Source: Plakobranchus ocellatus (Eukaryota > Mollusca > Gastropoda > Plakobranchidae). From it: a DNA stretch of 25,405 nt. The DNA lies in contig BLXT01000847.1 in assembly GCA_019648995.1 (NCBI GenBank), forward strand, positions 1,138,773 through 1,164,177, given 5' to 3'. The notes beneath the pieces are model-generated. The model saw only the letters and a program-made list of their open reading frames with translations, searched no databases and had not been told where the DNA came from. This document shows, in pieces, positions 1-9,288 of the stretch; the stretch's first letter is position 1, and each line of letters opens with the position of its first letter. A program made the translations under genes and the position numbers.

Positions 1-79
1 CAGGTTGAAATCCAGATCTGAATTTTAGTTTTAGTTATTTTCAAGCATTTCGTTTAAATCCTTGAAGAATTTTTTTTAA

Positions 80-172
80 TCACCGGGAGAAGGAGACAGA
101 AAGGGAGAGAGAAAGAGGGAACAAAGAGTGGGAGATATGCAACCTCAAAGTGTCTTGAGAGGCAGAGTGAGA

Positions 173-220
<48 letters not shown>
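80..220. repeat. GA-rich tract with (GA)n microsatellite
   Basis: The tract is purine-rich on the plus strand and becomes a nearly pure GA dinucleotide array from about 166 to 220, broken once by a CA step near 184. Leu/Ser-rich open frames on the minus strand across it are translations of the CT complement, not genes. Confidence 0.95.
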
Positions 221-223
<3 letters not shown>

Positions 224-670
224 AGACATGGAGTGTTAGGTCCAAAAAAGAGAGATAAGTTGAGATAGAGAAAGAGTTGAAAGTCAAGGGGAAGAAAGGA
301 AGATTCCAGAGGAAACCATAAAAACACGAGGATAAAACTTCTGTGGTAACACAGCGACCTTTCTATCGCCGTCTTGTCGCGCGGTAGTGGGTTTTACCCT
401 ATGATTTACAAAAGCTCTTTTATTAATGGATAATAAAAGCACTAAACAATGAGCTACCGATCCTTCACACAGCGGCATGCGTACACGAATCAAACTGTTT
501 GAGTTACATTGACAAAGCAATTGAAAAATAACGATAAATCGACTGATTGACAGAAAAATACAGCCTTTGAGATGGCCAGATAGGCACATTTAAAAGTCGA
601 CAAAAATGTATTAAATTAACAACGAGTAGAAACGAAAAATATTAATTAAGGCATAAGAATAACTGTAAAA

Positions 671-672
<2 letters not shown>
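221..672. other. Unannotated stretch with a 9-bp hairpin
   Basis: No gene is recognised. The part from about 340 to 500 is richer in CpG than its surroundings. A perfect 9-bp inverted repeat lies at 417-425 and 431-439 with a 5-base loop. A minus-strand open frame of about 100 codons (284-589) crosses the stretch but shows no motif I recognise. Confidence 0.5.
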
Positions 673-717
<45 letters not shown>

Positions 718-880
718 CTTGCTTATTCTCTCTCTTTTCTTATCTCTCTCCCTCTCTCTCTTTTCCTAGCTCTCTTTCTGTCTCCCTCTCTTTCCCTAGC
801 TCTTTTTCTTTCTCTCTAACTTTTTCACTGGCTATCAATCTCTTTCTTTTCTATCTTTCTCTATCTCTCTCTCTCTCTCA
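673..880. repeat. (TC)n microsatellite and degenerate CT tract
   Basis: A pure TC array runs at 673-712. It is followed by about 165 bases of imperfect polypyrimidine in which blocks such as CCTAGCTCTTT recur. The degenerate flank suggests an old, eroded part of the same array. Confidence 0.95.
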
Positions 881-3800
881 ATTAGTTGCTTTCTTCACAT
901 TATCGATGCGTGCCTGGATGTCAGTAACAAGCATATTGGTTTTAAGTCCATTCGACCTGGTATAGAGCTTAGCGTCTCATGTTGAAATCTCTAACCAGAA
1001 CTTTGCCAACAGCAATCTGTTGACAATCAAGCATTATATTCACTTTAATGAAGGCACCTGACATTTTCCTCAGCTTGTCATATTTCTTAATTTCAACTAT
1101 AAACATGAGAGATGGAGAGATTTTATGAAGACAAACATTTTGTTTCGGATGCAAACGAAAAAGCTAATAAAAAATTCGCTGAAATCGTCAGAGCAGTATC
1201 TTATTGCAGAAGAACTATGAAAGCAAAGTCAAAACATACCAGACATAGAATTACTTTGAACATAGGAAAGCACAAAATTCAAAGCTTACGAAAGAAAAAA
1301 TAGGATCAATAAGAACTCTTGGGGTGCTGAAAAGCTTATTTAATAAAGCTGAAATCCCTTTTAAAGTCTTAAGCTATTTCGCTTTTGCCTCTTCAGCTTT
1401 TTTATTCCTTCTTTTCTCGCTATCGCATTGAGCTTCTTTTTGAAGATAAATTTCGTGAGAGCGAAGTCAGCTTAGCATAGAGCCAGTAAAACAGGAAAAG
1501 AATGATTATAAGTAGGCGAGCATTACTTGGACGGGAGGTTTTTAGAGACTCAAACTAGGATCATTCATGCATTAAACTGAGAAAAGATAGATTTTCAAAA
1601 ATATATCATCTTCCTGAATAATCAGTACTAAACGCCTTGTATGAAATCGTTTAAGAGGAAAAAAATCTCTTAGTATAAAGTATTTCATTTCATTTTAAAC
1701 TATAGCTCAAATCTCTTAGAAAAAACTGAAGAAAATATTTTAAGCTTTGGGACCATGAGTGAAAGCTTCACCCCAATATCTCAAGCCAAACTGAAAGCTC
1801 AACAATCATGGCGTAAGAGAATGTTCTGAAATTTTTTAAGCTTCAGAGCGCAAAAATAACAACTGTTATTGAGTTATACCTTATCCTATTTATTCTTGAA
1901 TTTTATGCAGGAGGCTACTTGCAAATCATTGCAGAGCTCAATAAGGAATTACCTGGTATAAAGTAGGAGATCGTGAATAAGTTGGCATTTTTGTATGTAC
2001 ATCTGGTGTTCAGTTCGTCATTATTCGTACAAAGATAGAAAGTCAGAATTTGAATTGTATCGACATCGTAGGAGCATTCAAAAGACGTCGAGTTGTCATT
2101 TTAAGAATTCTTTTCTAAAATCGGCCATCTGAAAAAAATAATCTCTCTTCTAGCCAGGAAACATTTATACGAAAAGCAATTTTGAACTAAATCAAACTGT
2201 TCTTCAGGGTTCAACTTGCAGTTTTATGTATATATATTAAAATGATCTTTAAATCTCTGGTCGTACTTTCTGTGTCTCGTGAAAAGAAGAAGATTTGGCT
2301 ATGTTCAGCCAATAAAACTTAATGATGGGCAATAGAGAAGTGTCAATCATCGCTTTGAGCTGAAAAGTACATCTTTCTTTTAAAGAGAGAGAAAAATAAG
2401 CCGCTTGTTTGCTAAGTATGACATGAACAAAACAACAACTTTCTGAATTTTTAACCATTTGAAATTGATTGCCCTTCCTTGTTTGCGTTACCATGGGGCA
2501 AATGATTTTTAAAAAAAATCAATAAAAGCCCTTTCCGATCCTTTATCAGAGTCTCCAGAAATTTGCTCGCAACCTTAGTAGGGAAGCTGTAAGAAATTCT
2601 CAAGAGTTTGATCTTGTTTTGTATTAATTCGTAAAAGTATTGAAAATGGGGAGGTTGTTAAAAAATGACCCGGAAAGACACGAGTCACTTTTAAAAAGTC
2701 ATAGCAAGTACAAGTAACATCACGCAGACCAACAATAATTTTTTTCAGATTAAGATACACAGAAAAAAGATACAGACGAAACATTTCAAGAAAACAAATC
2801 CCTGCACAAGAAAGATTAGTCAGTATTTGGGTTTTCAGCAGGGCTGGTTCAGCACTAGAAATATTCAAATTATGGCAGCCATCGGATCGGTATTAGCGAA
2901 AAAGCTTGTACGCTTCTTGGTTCTTGTGCTTGGGTTACAAATTTCACATGCTGAGAATCATGGTGCTAATGCGCCCATCTAGTTTCGTCCGATAAAATTA
3001 TACGTAAGAGGGTAATTATCAATACTTTAGACTTTAGTAAGGCATGTGATTAAAGCTTTATTTTTTATTCTATATTATGTAAGCGTTATTAGCATAATTA
3101 TGTGCTTCAAACTATTTTTTAAAATATTTTAATAAATTCTTTAACAGTGCGAGTAGACTCTTTTCTTTGCAGTATTTTTAATTCAAGTTATCTAAAATAA
3201 GTGTTTCTTTCATAAATGTACATTATTGATTTGTCTAGATCTATAAGCTCTGTTTTCATTTCTCAGTCTGTCAAGATCAAGATTGCCATCTTCTACTCAT
3301 CTTAAGTTATCCATAAACCTCGTCATTCCATGCATAGATTTGCTAGTGGTAGCAGCTTTCAAAAAGGCTCCATTTTTATTTCCCCCTTAAGCTCTCCTTG
3401 TAAAATTTTATTTCTCTTTGTCTAGACCCAAGGGCAGTCGGCTTAGTGACAGATTGTATAAAGCAGGCTCTAAGCAGAAGAAGATTCCTTGTAGTATTTT
3501 GTTTACATATAAAACAATTCTCTTGCTGGACTCCCAATGGGGTGAAAGCAGAACAAAAAAAAAAAAACTGATCGAAACGTCGCCCACCTTATTTTTGTGG
3601 ATCTGTCCCTAAGTATTTTAACACGATTTTTCCTCTCTCTTTTACAGAGAAGAGCAAGTGCTTCCCTCTCTACGTTACTCTGATCATACGGTAAACTTAG
3701 GCAGTCCTCACATAGGGCGTGAGGCGAAACGCGAAGCGCAAAACTCGGAACGGTTGAGGCAATAAACAAACATCTTCACTTTTTATGAGGTGTGAAGCCT

Positions 3801-4518
3801 CAGGCAGTGGCACAGTGGCGCCAGCTTTTTGTGACGTTTTCTGCAAGGAGCAGGTAAAAATCTAGACAGAAAATATTTATCAGATTTTCATTTTTTTAAA
3901 ATCTAATATCATATTCGCAATCAGCGCATCAAAATTAGCAAAATCTAAGAGTAGGAAACTTGTTTTGAAACTTCGTGAAAAGATTCATAGAATTTACCAA
4001 AGCGCCCCTTTTGCATATTTGCACTGCTTTTTTTAAAAAAAAAAATTTCTTTGTAGAGCCACCTTTGATTTGGCTAACCTATAATTATTTTTTTTTTAAC
4101 AATAGGCTTAAGCAAGGGTTAGAGCTCTCAAGCCAAGTGCGGCATTATTTTTTCTGTAATAATGAGCGTACCAGAATGAGAAAAATATTGTTCTGTAATT
4201 TTCTTATGAAGAGTGGATTTAAAAAAAAAATCTATTAAAGCTAGAGCAAGTCAGATCTTTGATGAGGACTCTGTAAGCCGTGACTTTAAAAATAAAGATC
4301 AATGGAAGCAGATATGGAATGTCATTGATGTAAAACACCAATAGCACATAAATAAGCAAATCACATTAAATTGTTCTGTCACATAAACATCAAAATCAAA
4401 TTAAAACATAGTTTGTATAACCTCTTTGTTTATCAACAATGTCCATATACACTAAGTCGTCTGCTTTGGAATAATTAGTAATGATAGTGTGTAATAAATT
4501 TTCAGGTTTATCATAAAA
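881..4518. other. Long AT-rich stretch without recognisable genes
   Basis: Open frames here are 60-97 codons, lack family motifs and overlap on both strands (for example 1112-1303 plus, 2575-2868 minus, 3503-3769 minus). I see no splice-consistent exon series. A CpG-richer patch at about 3690-3850 includes a perfect 6-bp hairpin, CCTCAC paired with GTGAGG near 3706-3724, and a dispersed repeat core listed separately. The rest is unremarkable. Confidence 0.5.
3821..3853 (+). repeat. Dispersed repeat core (copy 1), TTTTGTGACGT
   Basis: The segment contains TTTTTGTGACGTTTT preceded by GCCAG and followed by TGCAAGGAGCAGG. A second copy at 24156-24183 shares the CCAG, TTTTGTGACGT, TGCAAG and CAGG blocks in the same order and orientation. 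A third copy of the core lies near 17429. This points to an interspersed repeat family of unknown class. Confidence 0.45.
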
Positions 4519-4593
4519 CTCTCTCTCTCTTAATTTCTTTTCTTCTACTCTTTCTTTCAATCGGCCTTCCTCTTCCTCTCTCTTTTGTCTGCC

Positions 4594-4660
<67 letters not shown>

Positions 4661-4712
4661 CTATCTGGTGGCTGCCTTTGTCCTAATCTCTATATGTTCC
4701 ATTTTCTGTTTG

Positions 4713-4760
<48 letters not shown>
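4519..4760. repeat. CT-rich tract with two long (CT)n arrays
   Basis: Pure CT arrays lie at about 4597-4656 and 4715-4750, separated by about 58 bases of unique sequence, with a shorter CT block at 4519-4530. The whole tract is pyrimidine-rich on the plus strand. Confidence 0.95.
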
Positions 4761-4761
<1 letters not shown>

Positions 4762-5060
4762 TCCAGATTGTTAAAATGGAGGCACCAATAATTTAAAAGC
4801 TCCTCATAAGTTGTAGATGACATTGATTTCAAGTGATTGAAAATAAAGTTTCATTTTTTTTTTCGTTTGAGTGCTATTGTGCGTCTCAAAACAAAATCTT
4901 TCAAGGCTTAAGTTTGATTTTCCTAGTAAAGCTGAAGCTGTCAGTATCTTCATCTGAAGAATTAAATTTGTTCTAAACTATTAAATTAATAACTGAGATT
5001 CGAACGAATCCCTTAAATACAGCCGACGACAATTTAATCCTATTTCTTTAAGCGAAGTGT

Positions 5061-5112
5061 CTAGGTAGACCCCAATTGGGGACTACGTAGTCATGGTGGC
5101 TAGGTGCTCCCC
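5061..5112 (+). repeat. Left terminal inverted repeat
   Basis: It starts CTAGGTAGACCCCAATTGGG and its outer 33 bases match the reverse complement of 6714-6746 exactly. The inner 19 bases match with a few differences. Confidence 0.85.
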
Positions 5113-5161
5113 AGAAATTTTAGATTGTCTACTCCTCTTTGCCCTTGGTTGAATTTTGTAA

Positions 5162-6236
5162 GGAAGTGTAAATGGGTTAAATAGGTGGGTCCAATGCTTC
5201 CCAGAGGATACAGTGGAGGATGACAGGAGTTTGGCTATTACTGTCGCACAAGCTTTTAAGAGATTCTCTGAATATACACAACTATTAAAGAAAAGAGAAG
5301 AAAAACTGTTTGAGCGCCTTGTAATAGGCCATTGACTATCGCAATAGAATTTCGCAGAAATCACTTTCACCTAAGAGTGTCCGGGGTATGTAAATACACA
5401 GATTCTAGGGCTGTAGATCTAATTGGAAAACACGGCGTTAAGTGTTAATTTTGCAATGTCTCCCCTCTGTAAAAGACTAAGGAAGGCCACTGTGTTGCGC
5501 GAGTTGATAAGAGGTTGTAGGAATGGAGAGAATGTGGAATTTGAGGAGAGATGCAGATTGAGGATAACGTGGTTGATGTTTTTAATATCCCTGTTGTGGG
5601 AGATAGTGCTGTTGTTGATGTCCCTCATGGAGAGAGTACTATAATTGTTGATGTCCCTGATGGAAAGAGTGCTGGTGTTTATGTCCCTGATGGAGAGGGT
5701 GCTGTTGTTGATGTCCCTAATAGAGAGAGAGCGAGCTATTGTTGATGTCCCTGATGTAGAGAATGCTAGTGTTGATGTCTCTGATGGAAAGAATACTGTT
5801 TTTTGATATTGCTGATGTAGAAAGTGCTAATGTTGATGTCTTTGATGGAGAGAGTACTGTTTGTTGATGTTGCTGATGTAGAGAGTGCTAATGTTATGTC
5901 CCTGATGTAGAGGGTGCTGTTGTTGATATCCCTGATGGCGAGAGTGCTGTTATTACTTTAAAGTTCGTTCCTGTGAAAACAAAAGGTCGGCAAAAGGCCA
6001 AGATCGCACAAGCAGATTTGCCAAGAAAAAGAAAGTTGGCAACAAATACTGTTGTTGTAGAGAGTGCTGTTGTTGATTCGTGTTATTTGTGTGGTGTTTG
6101 TGGAGACATGGAGGTTGCAAAGGAGTTTTGTGAATGGGATGATTGATTAGGTAGATTGTGACTTCTGAAAACAGAGGTTTCATTGTTAAAATTTCGCCCT
6201 GCCTCACGTCAGTACACGTGTAAAAGGTGTTTATAA
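5162..6236 (+). pseudogene. Broken coding region inside the TIR element: charged segment, decapeptide repeats, Cys-rich end
   Basis: I do not recognise the family. Segment one is open from 5162 to a TGA at 5333; it contains VEDDRSLAITVAQAFKRF and a charged, probably helical KKREEKLFERL. After frameshifts, a second open segment (5551-5742) encodes repeated VDVPDGESAV-like decapeptides; more copies follow in shifted frames. A third frame is open from about 5898 to TAA at 6234-6236 apart from TGA at 6144 and 6159. It carries a basic stretch including LPRKRKL, the cysteines of CYLCGVCGD (from 6081), and ends YTCKRCL. Paired cysteines at both ends suggest a decayed zinc-binding, perhaps PHD-like, C-terminal finger; the middle ligands are not clear. 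The frame is a clear fossil, and its link to transposition is inference from position inside the TIRs. Confidence 0.6.
5590..5950 (+). repeat. ~30-bp tandem repeat encoding a decapeptide
   Basis: About 11 or 12 degenerate copies of a unit near GTTGATGTCCCTGATGGAGA plus about ten bases. In frame, copies read V-D-V-P-D-G-(E/K)-(S/G)-(A/T)-V. Several units carry 1-3 base indels that break the frame, for example near 5735 and 5893. Conservation of the peptide pattern in copies lying in different frames suggests the array was once translated. Confidence 0.85.
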
Positions 6237-6597
6237 ACTTTGGCATGTGATTGATGTATCTAATAAATTATGACTGCCACTGTGAATCGTCCCTATTAGT
6301 AATATTTGGAGTAGTTAAAATTGTTATTTCACCTCTGAAATTTTGTTTCACTTATGATAAAGTGTTATTAGAAGACCATGTAAATTTTCCTTATTTTGAG
6401 GAAAAGTTATCACTAAATAATGTGCAATGCGGTCACCTTATGATTAACATTGCTGTCTGAACAAAATGTTCGTGTATTGACATATGAACCGTTCAATACA
6501 ATATATTTGTATTTTATTCTATCTTCTTTGTATTTCATTGTCTAATGGTTTACGTATCTAATTTGATGTAACATCATGTTCCATTTCAACAGAGTTA

Positions 6598-6603
6598 AAT
6601 AAA
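6598..6603 (+). promoter_or_regulatory. Possible polyadenylation signal AATAAA
   Basis: A canonical hexamer about 360 bases downstream of the last stop of the fossil reading frame and just inside the right inverted repeat. In AT-rich DNA the hexamer is common, so position is the only support. Confidence 0.3.
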
Positions 6604-6651
6604 TCTCACTTAGAAGACAAGACAAATGTGTTTGCATTGTGCTTATCACTC

Positions 6652-6746
6652 AATTGGGGACTACGTAGCCATGGTGGCTAGGTGCTCCCCAATAGGGGAC
6701 TACCTAGACACCGTGACTACGTAGTCCCCAATTGGGGTCTACCTAG
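6652..6746. repeat. Right terminal repeat forming a ~95-bp near-palindrome
   Basis: Positions 6652-6692 repeat the left terminal sequence in direct orientation. Positions 6693-6733 are its inverted copy with about six mismatches in 41, and the outer part continues to 6746. The right end can therefore fold into a long hairpin, unlike the left end, which has one copy only. Confidence 0.8.
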
Positions 6747-6886
6747 CCTTTTCCTTCTTTAAGATATAATTACTTCTGATCTGAAAATGAGATTTCATAA
6801 ATGTTGCCTAAATAAAAGATTTTCATAAGGCAATACGCAAATCAAACTTTTTTCAGACCATGATTCTGCAATAAGAAAGAATTAGA

Positions 6887-6922
6887 AGAGTGTATTTGGC
6901 GACCGCCAATTTGACTCTGTCT
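6887..6922 (+). repeat. 36-bp direct repeat, copy 1
   Basis: It starts AGAGTG and ends AATTTGACTCTGTCT, with a central TGGCGACCGC. A second copy at 9253-9288 matches at about 31 of 36 positions. The pair brackets the integrase relic. Confidence 0.65.
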
Positions 6923-6998
6923 ATGCGGAAACGACTCTAGCCCAAGGGAAGATAACTTTAAATAGAAAAAAAATTCCTTACAGTTATTGTTCTTGCAG

Positions 6999-8262
6999 GG
7001 GAAAATAGCTTTAACTTCAGATGAACTTCATGATTTCTTGCAGAAGAAAATATATCCATCTTCGTGTTATGGTAATCCTGGAAGAAAGAACAATTTCAGG
7101 CGAGCAGCTGCAAAATTTCACTTCCACCGTGATTAAGAATGGAAACCAGCTTCAGTTAATTCCAGTCCAAATCTGAAAATCTTTTGTGAGTATGACGTCA
7201 TAATATTCCTGGAATTCTGCCTGCAAAACTTCCAAGCTCAAAATGAAACTATTGACCCGCTCATGTTTCTACGATGAGCTTAGTGTTAGGTATGTGAGAA
7301 TCACCCCCTAGAGTTATTTATTACTAGATTTAGTTCGATGAACGAAGTGAAATGTTAGATGTGAAAATAATGATTGTTTAAAAGAAAACAAAAAACATTA
7401 CTAACTCGTACAGTACACTTTTTTTTTCAATTCATAGATCTGAATGTGAATACAGTGTAATAAGCTGGAAGTAATTTTTTAACATGAAAAATAAATTGTT
7501 AAATTTTATAGGTGAAAGAACAGATGGCATCCTACACCGAAAGAATTAAATTTAATCAGCCTGCTGGTATCTAGGCTATTGTATGGAATAAATCAAAGTG
7601 TCTGTGCGTATGTGTTGTTGGTTTTTTTTTTCTTTCATTCCTCCGTGAAATCATTGTTGACATCTTTTTTTACATAGAGTCACCAAAGACGTAAAACAAC
7701 CTTGATTTTTATAAAACGGAGAAAAAATATTATCAAGAGTGTGGTTGCCATCCATCTGTAGATTTCAGAAAATACAAATACATTAAAGCATTTGATCGTT
7801 GCCAACCGAGAATGCCCCGTCTTCAAAAAGGATCAGACCTGTTTCATCCTGTCGAAATACCACCATATCCATGGTCCATTGTAATACACTGGAGTAATAT
7901 TGGAGTCGATATTTGCGCCATACTAACATCCATAAAAGGTTACTTTTGCATGGTGGTCGCTTTTGATTACCTTAGTAAATGGACCGAGGCAGAAGCATTG
8001 CGCAGAAAACTGCAGAAGGAGTTGTAAACTTTTTGTATAATAGCATTTGTCGCCATGGGTGTTTCGATATCCAGATTAACGACAAAAGCTGAGACTTTGT
8101 CAACAGTACAGTATTCCACAATCATATTGACAGGTGTCAAACAAAAAGTCACAATTCCCTATCATTCCCAAGTTAATGGGCAGGTTGAGCGAAGCAATAG
8201 AACGATTTAGGACATGATGGCAATGTAGCTTGATTCTTACTTAGTTGATTTTAGTTCTAAGT
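6999..8262 (+). pseudogene. Retroviral-type integrase relic (Ty3/Gypsy, Ginger or KRBA2-like)
   Basis: Integrases of this type join mobile-element ends to host DNA using a D,D-35,E triad. An N-terminal segment (6999-7133) reads ELHDFLQKK and NPGRKNNFRRAAAKF, the basic region I associate with the part upstream of such integrases, then meets TAA at 7134. A short DGILHRKN stretch lies at 7523. A zinc-binding remnant starts near H at 7681 and keeps DRCQ before 7812. The core has GVDI (D codon 7908), KWTEAE, then after a frameshift near 8005 IND (D codon 8081), a TGA at 8090, and after another shift YHSQVNGQVERSNRTI (E codon 8187). The second D and the E are about 35 codons apart. In-frame stops follow at about 8208 and 8226. 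The normal downstream part is not seen. It is inactive as it stands; family assignment is from remembered motifs. Confidence 0.85.
7186..7511 (+). other. Possible intron inside the integrase relic
   Basis: GTGAGT at 7186-7191 is a strong 5' splice-site match, and TTTTATAG ending at 7511 is a plausible acceptor. Removing the 326 bases keeps frame: one base before the donor plus two after the acceptor make a codon, leading into DGILHRKN. Further acceptor-like sites, TTCTTGCAG ending at 6998 and TTTTTTTACATAG ending at 7677, sit directly before two other conserved blocks. No transcript evidence is available, and the residues just before the donor are not ones I recognise from the family. Confidence 0.35.
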
Positions 8263-8465
8263 TGAATAATAACATAAAAAGTGTTTCTTATTGCATGAAG
8301 CTTGGAGTAAAGATCTATAGAATAACATGCACCGTCAAAATGAGAATTGAATGGTCTAAGAGATGCAAAATGCAAACTCTTATTCGATTGCAGTTATCCA
8401 CTGCAATTTTTATTGTTTCATGTGTGATTACTAAGCAATCATAGAAATTTTACCAAAATTCATTT

Positions 8466-8685
8466 ATATACTGAACTTCAAAGTTAATCTGATCATTAAA
8501 AAGACCCATCTCATTCTTTCCATAAAAATAATAATGTAAGTTTCTTATAGGCCTACAGATATCGTGTATATCAGATAACTTAAAATTTCACAGCTTGAAA
8601 CATAGTAAATCAGTTGAAAGTAGCTATTATATTTTAAATACAATTTGGAGAAAAAAATGGTCTTTAATCCTGAAGTTCAGTATAT
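8466..8685. repeat. 220-bp segment bounded by 15-bp inverted repeats
   Basis: ATATACTGAACTTCA at 8466-8480 is the exact reverse complement of 8671-8685. The size fits a MITE, but I see no target-site duplication and the interior is unremarkable AT-rich sequence. Confidence 0.4.
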
Positions 8686-8749
8686 GATCGCAAACAGGCA
8701 GATTGAAGTCAAACTAACACTAAGCAAAATAATAGCGTAAAAAAGTCGA

Positions 8750-8766
8750 GGGGGGGGGGGGGGGGN
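8750..8766 (+). repeat. Poly-G run of 16 followed by N
   Basis: A homopolymer of 16 G ends in an ambiguous base at 8766. The length is probably a sequencing or assembly estimate. Confidence 0.9.
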
Positions 8767-8873
8767 TTTACGCTTTGTTTGGAAACTAAAAAAAAAAAGG
8801 TAATTTTAGCCTTTATTTCAACTAGCTATGGCTTTGAAACATTGAATTTGTGGCAAATAACCGGCATGTAAAT

Positions 8874-9116
8874 CTCGATTGCCTTGATACCGTGCAACGT
8901 CACTACCGGCCATCATCTGGTTTCTGGGTTTTGGGCGACTTTGATTTACTGCATTTTTCTGTCTAAACACTAGCTCAGCGTGTCGGCGATTATGCAAATT
9001 TTTTCGGAAACAGTTTTATAAAAAAAATTGGAACCTATTGTTTTTTTTATAAAGATCTAATGGAAATACCTCGGTTGCCTTGACCGTGCAATAGTTAGTA
9101 TTAGCTAGCGTCACTA
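8874..9116 (+). repeat. Degenerate local direct duplication
   Basis: TTGCCTTGATACCGTGCAA at 8879-8897 is echoed by TTGCCTTGACCGTGCAA at 9075-9091, about 195 bases away. Each is followed by CGTCACTA, at 8898 and 9109. The flanks are only weakly similar. Confidence 0.5.
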
Positions 9117-9252
9117 TTCAAGTTCGGATAGAAAAAAAACTAAAAATAATATTCTGCAACAAGGCAATTGATTGAAGTTTTCGACATCGAGATTGGTTTT
9201 TGCGTGGACAGAGTAAGATTGGTGTGGGCGGGGCTCATGCCAGATATATCCT

Positions 9253-9288
9253 AGAGTGCTTCTGGCGGCCGCTAATTTGACTCTGTCT
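9253..9288 (+). repeat. 36-bp direct repeat, copy 2
   Basis: Partner of 6887-6922. It starts AGAGTG, has TGGCGGCCGC in the middle and ends AATTTGACTCTGTCT. Confidence 0.65.

Larger units (their letters stand above)
5061..6746 (+). mobile_element. Candidate DNA transposon with long terminal inverted repeats
   Basis: The left end (5061-5112) and the reverse complement of the right end (6695-6746) match over about 52 bp, the outer 33 bp being identical. Both contain the palindromes CCCCAATTGGGG and ACTACGTAGT. TTAA lies at 5048-5051 and 6759-6762, just outside each end, which would suit a TTAA-targeting superfamily such as Kolobok or piggyBac. However, the bases between TTAA and the matching repeat differ in length and sequence, so the exact termini and target duplication are unresolved. 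The interior holds a decayed plus-strand coding region and an AATAAA at 6598-6603. No DDE transposase core is visible, so this may be a non-autonomous or gene-carrying copy. Confidence 0.7.

Noticed and set aside
54-327. Leu/Ser-rich minus-strand open frames
   Set aside because: They are translations of the CT complement of a GA microsatellite, not proteins.
284-589. 101-codon minus-strand frame with a CpG-richer middle part
   Set aside because: No motif, signal or neighbouring exon supports it, and it overlaps simple repeats at its end.
1112-1303. Basic 63-codon plus-strand frame
   Set aside because: Lys/Arg-rich composition is expected in A-rich DNA; no domain or splice context was seen.
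3706-3731. Hairpin CCTCAC/GTGAGG followed by CGAAAC, hammerhead-like
   Set aside because: The required CTGATGA core before the stem is absent.
4996-5016. ATTCGAACGAATCCC resembling a tRNA B-box
   Set aside because: It is an inverted repeat with no A-box or pairing arms upstream, so a tRNA or SINE is not supported.
5083-5370. 95-codon minus-strand open frame inside the TIR element
   Set aside because: The plus-strand frames here give coherent charged segments continuing into the fossil coding region, so the minus frame is taken as a shadow.
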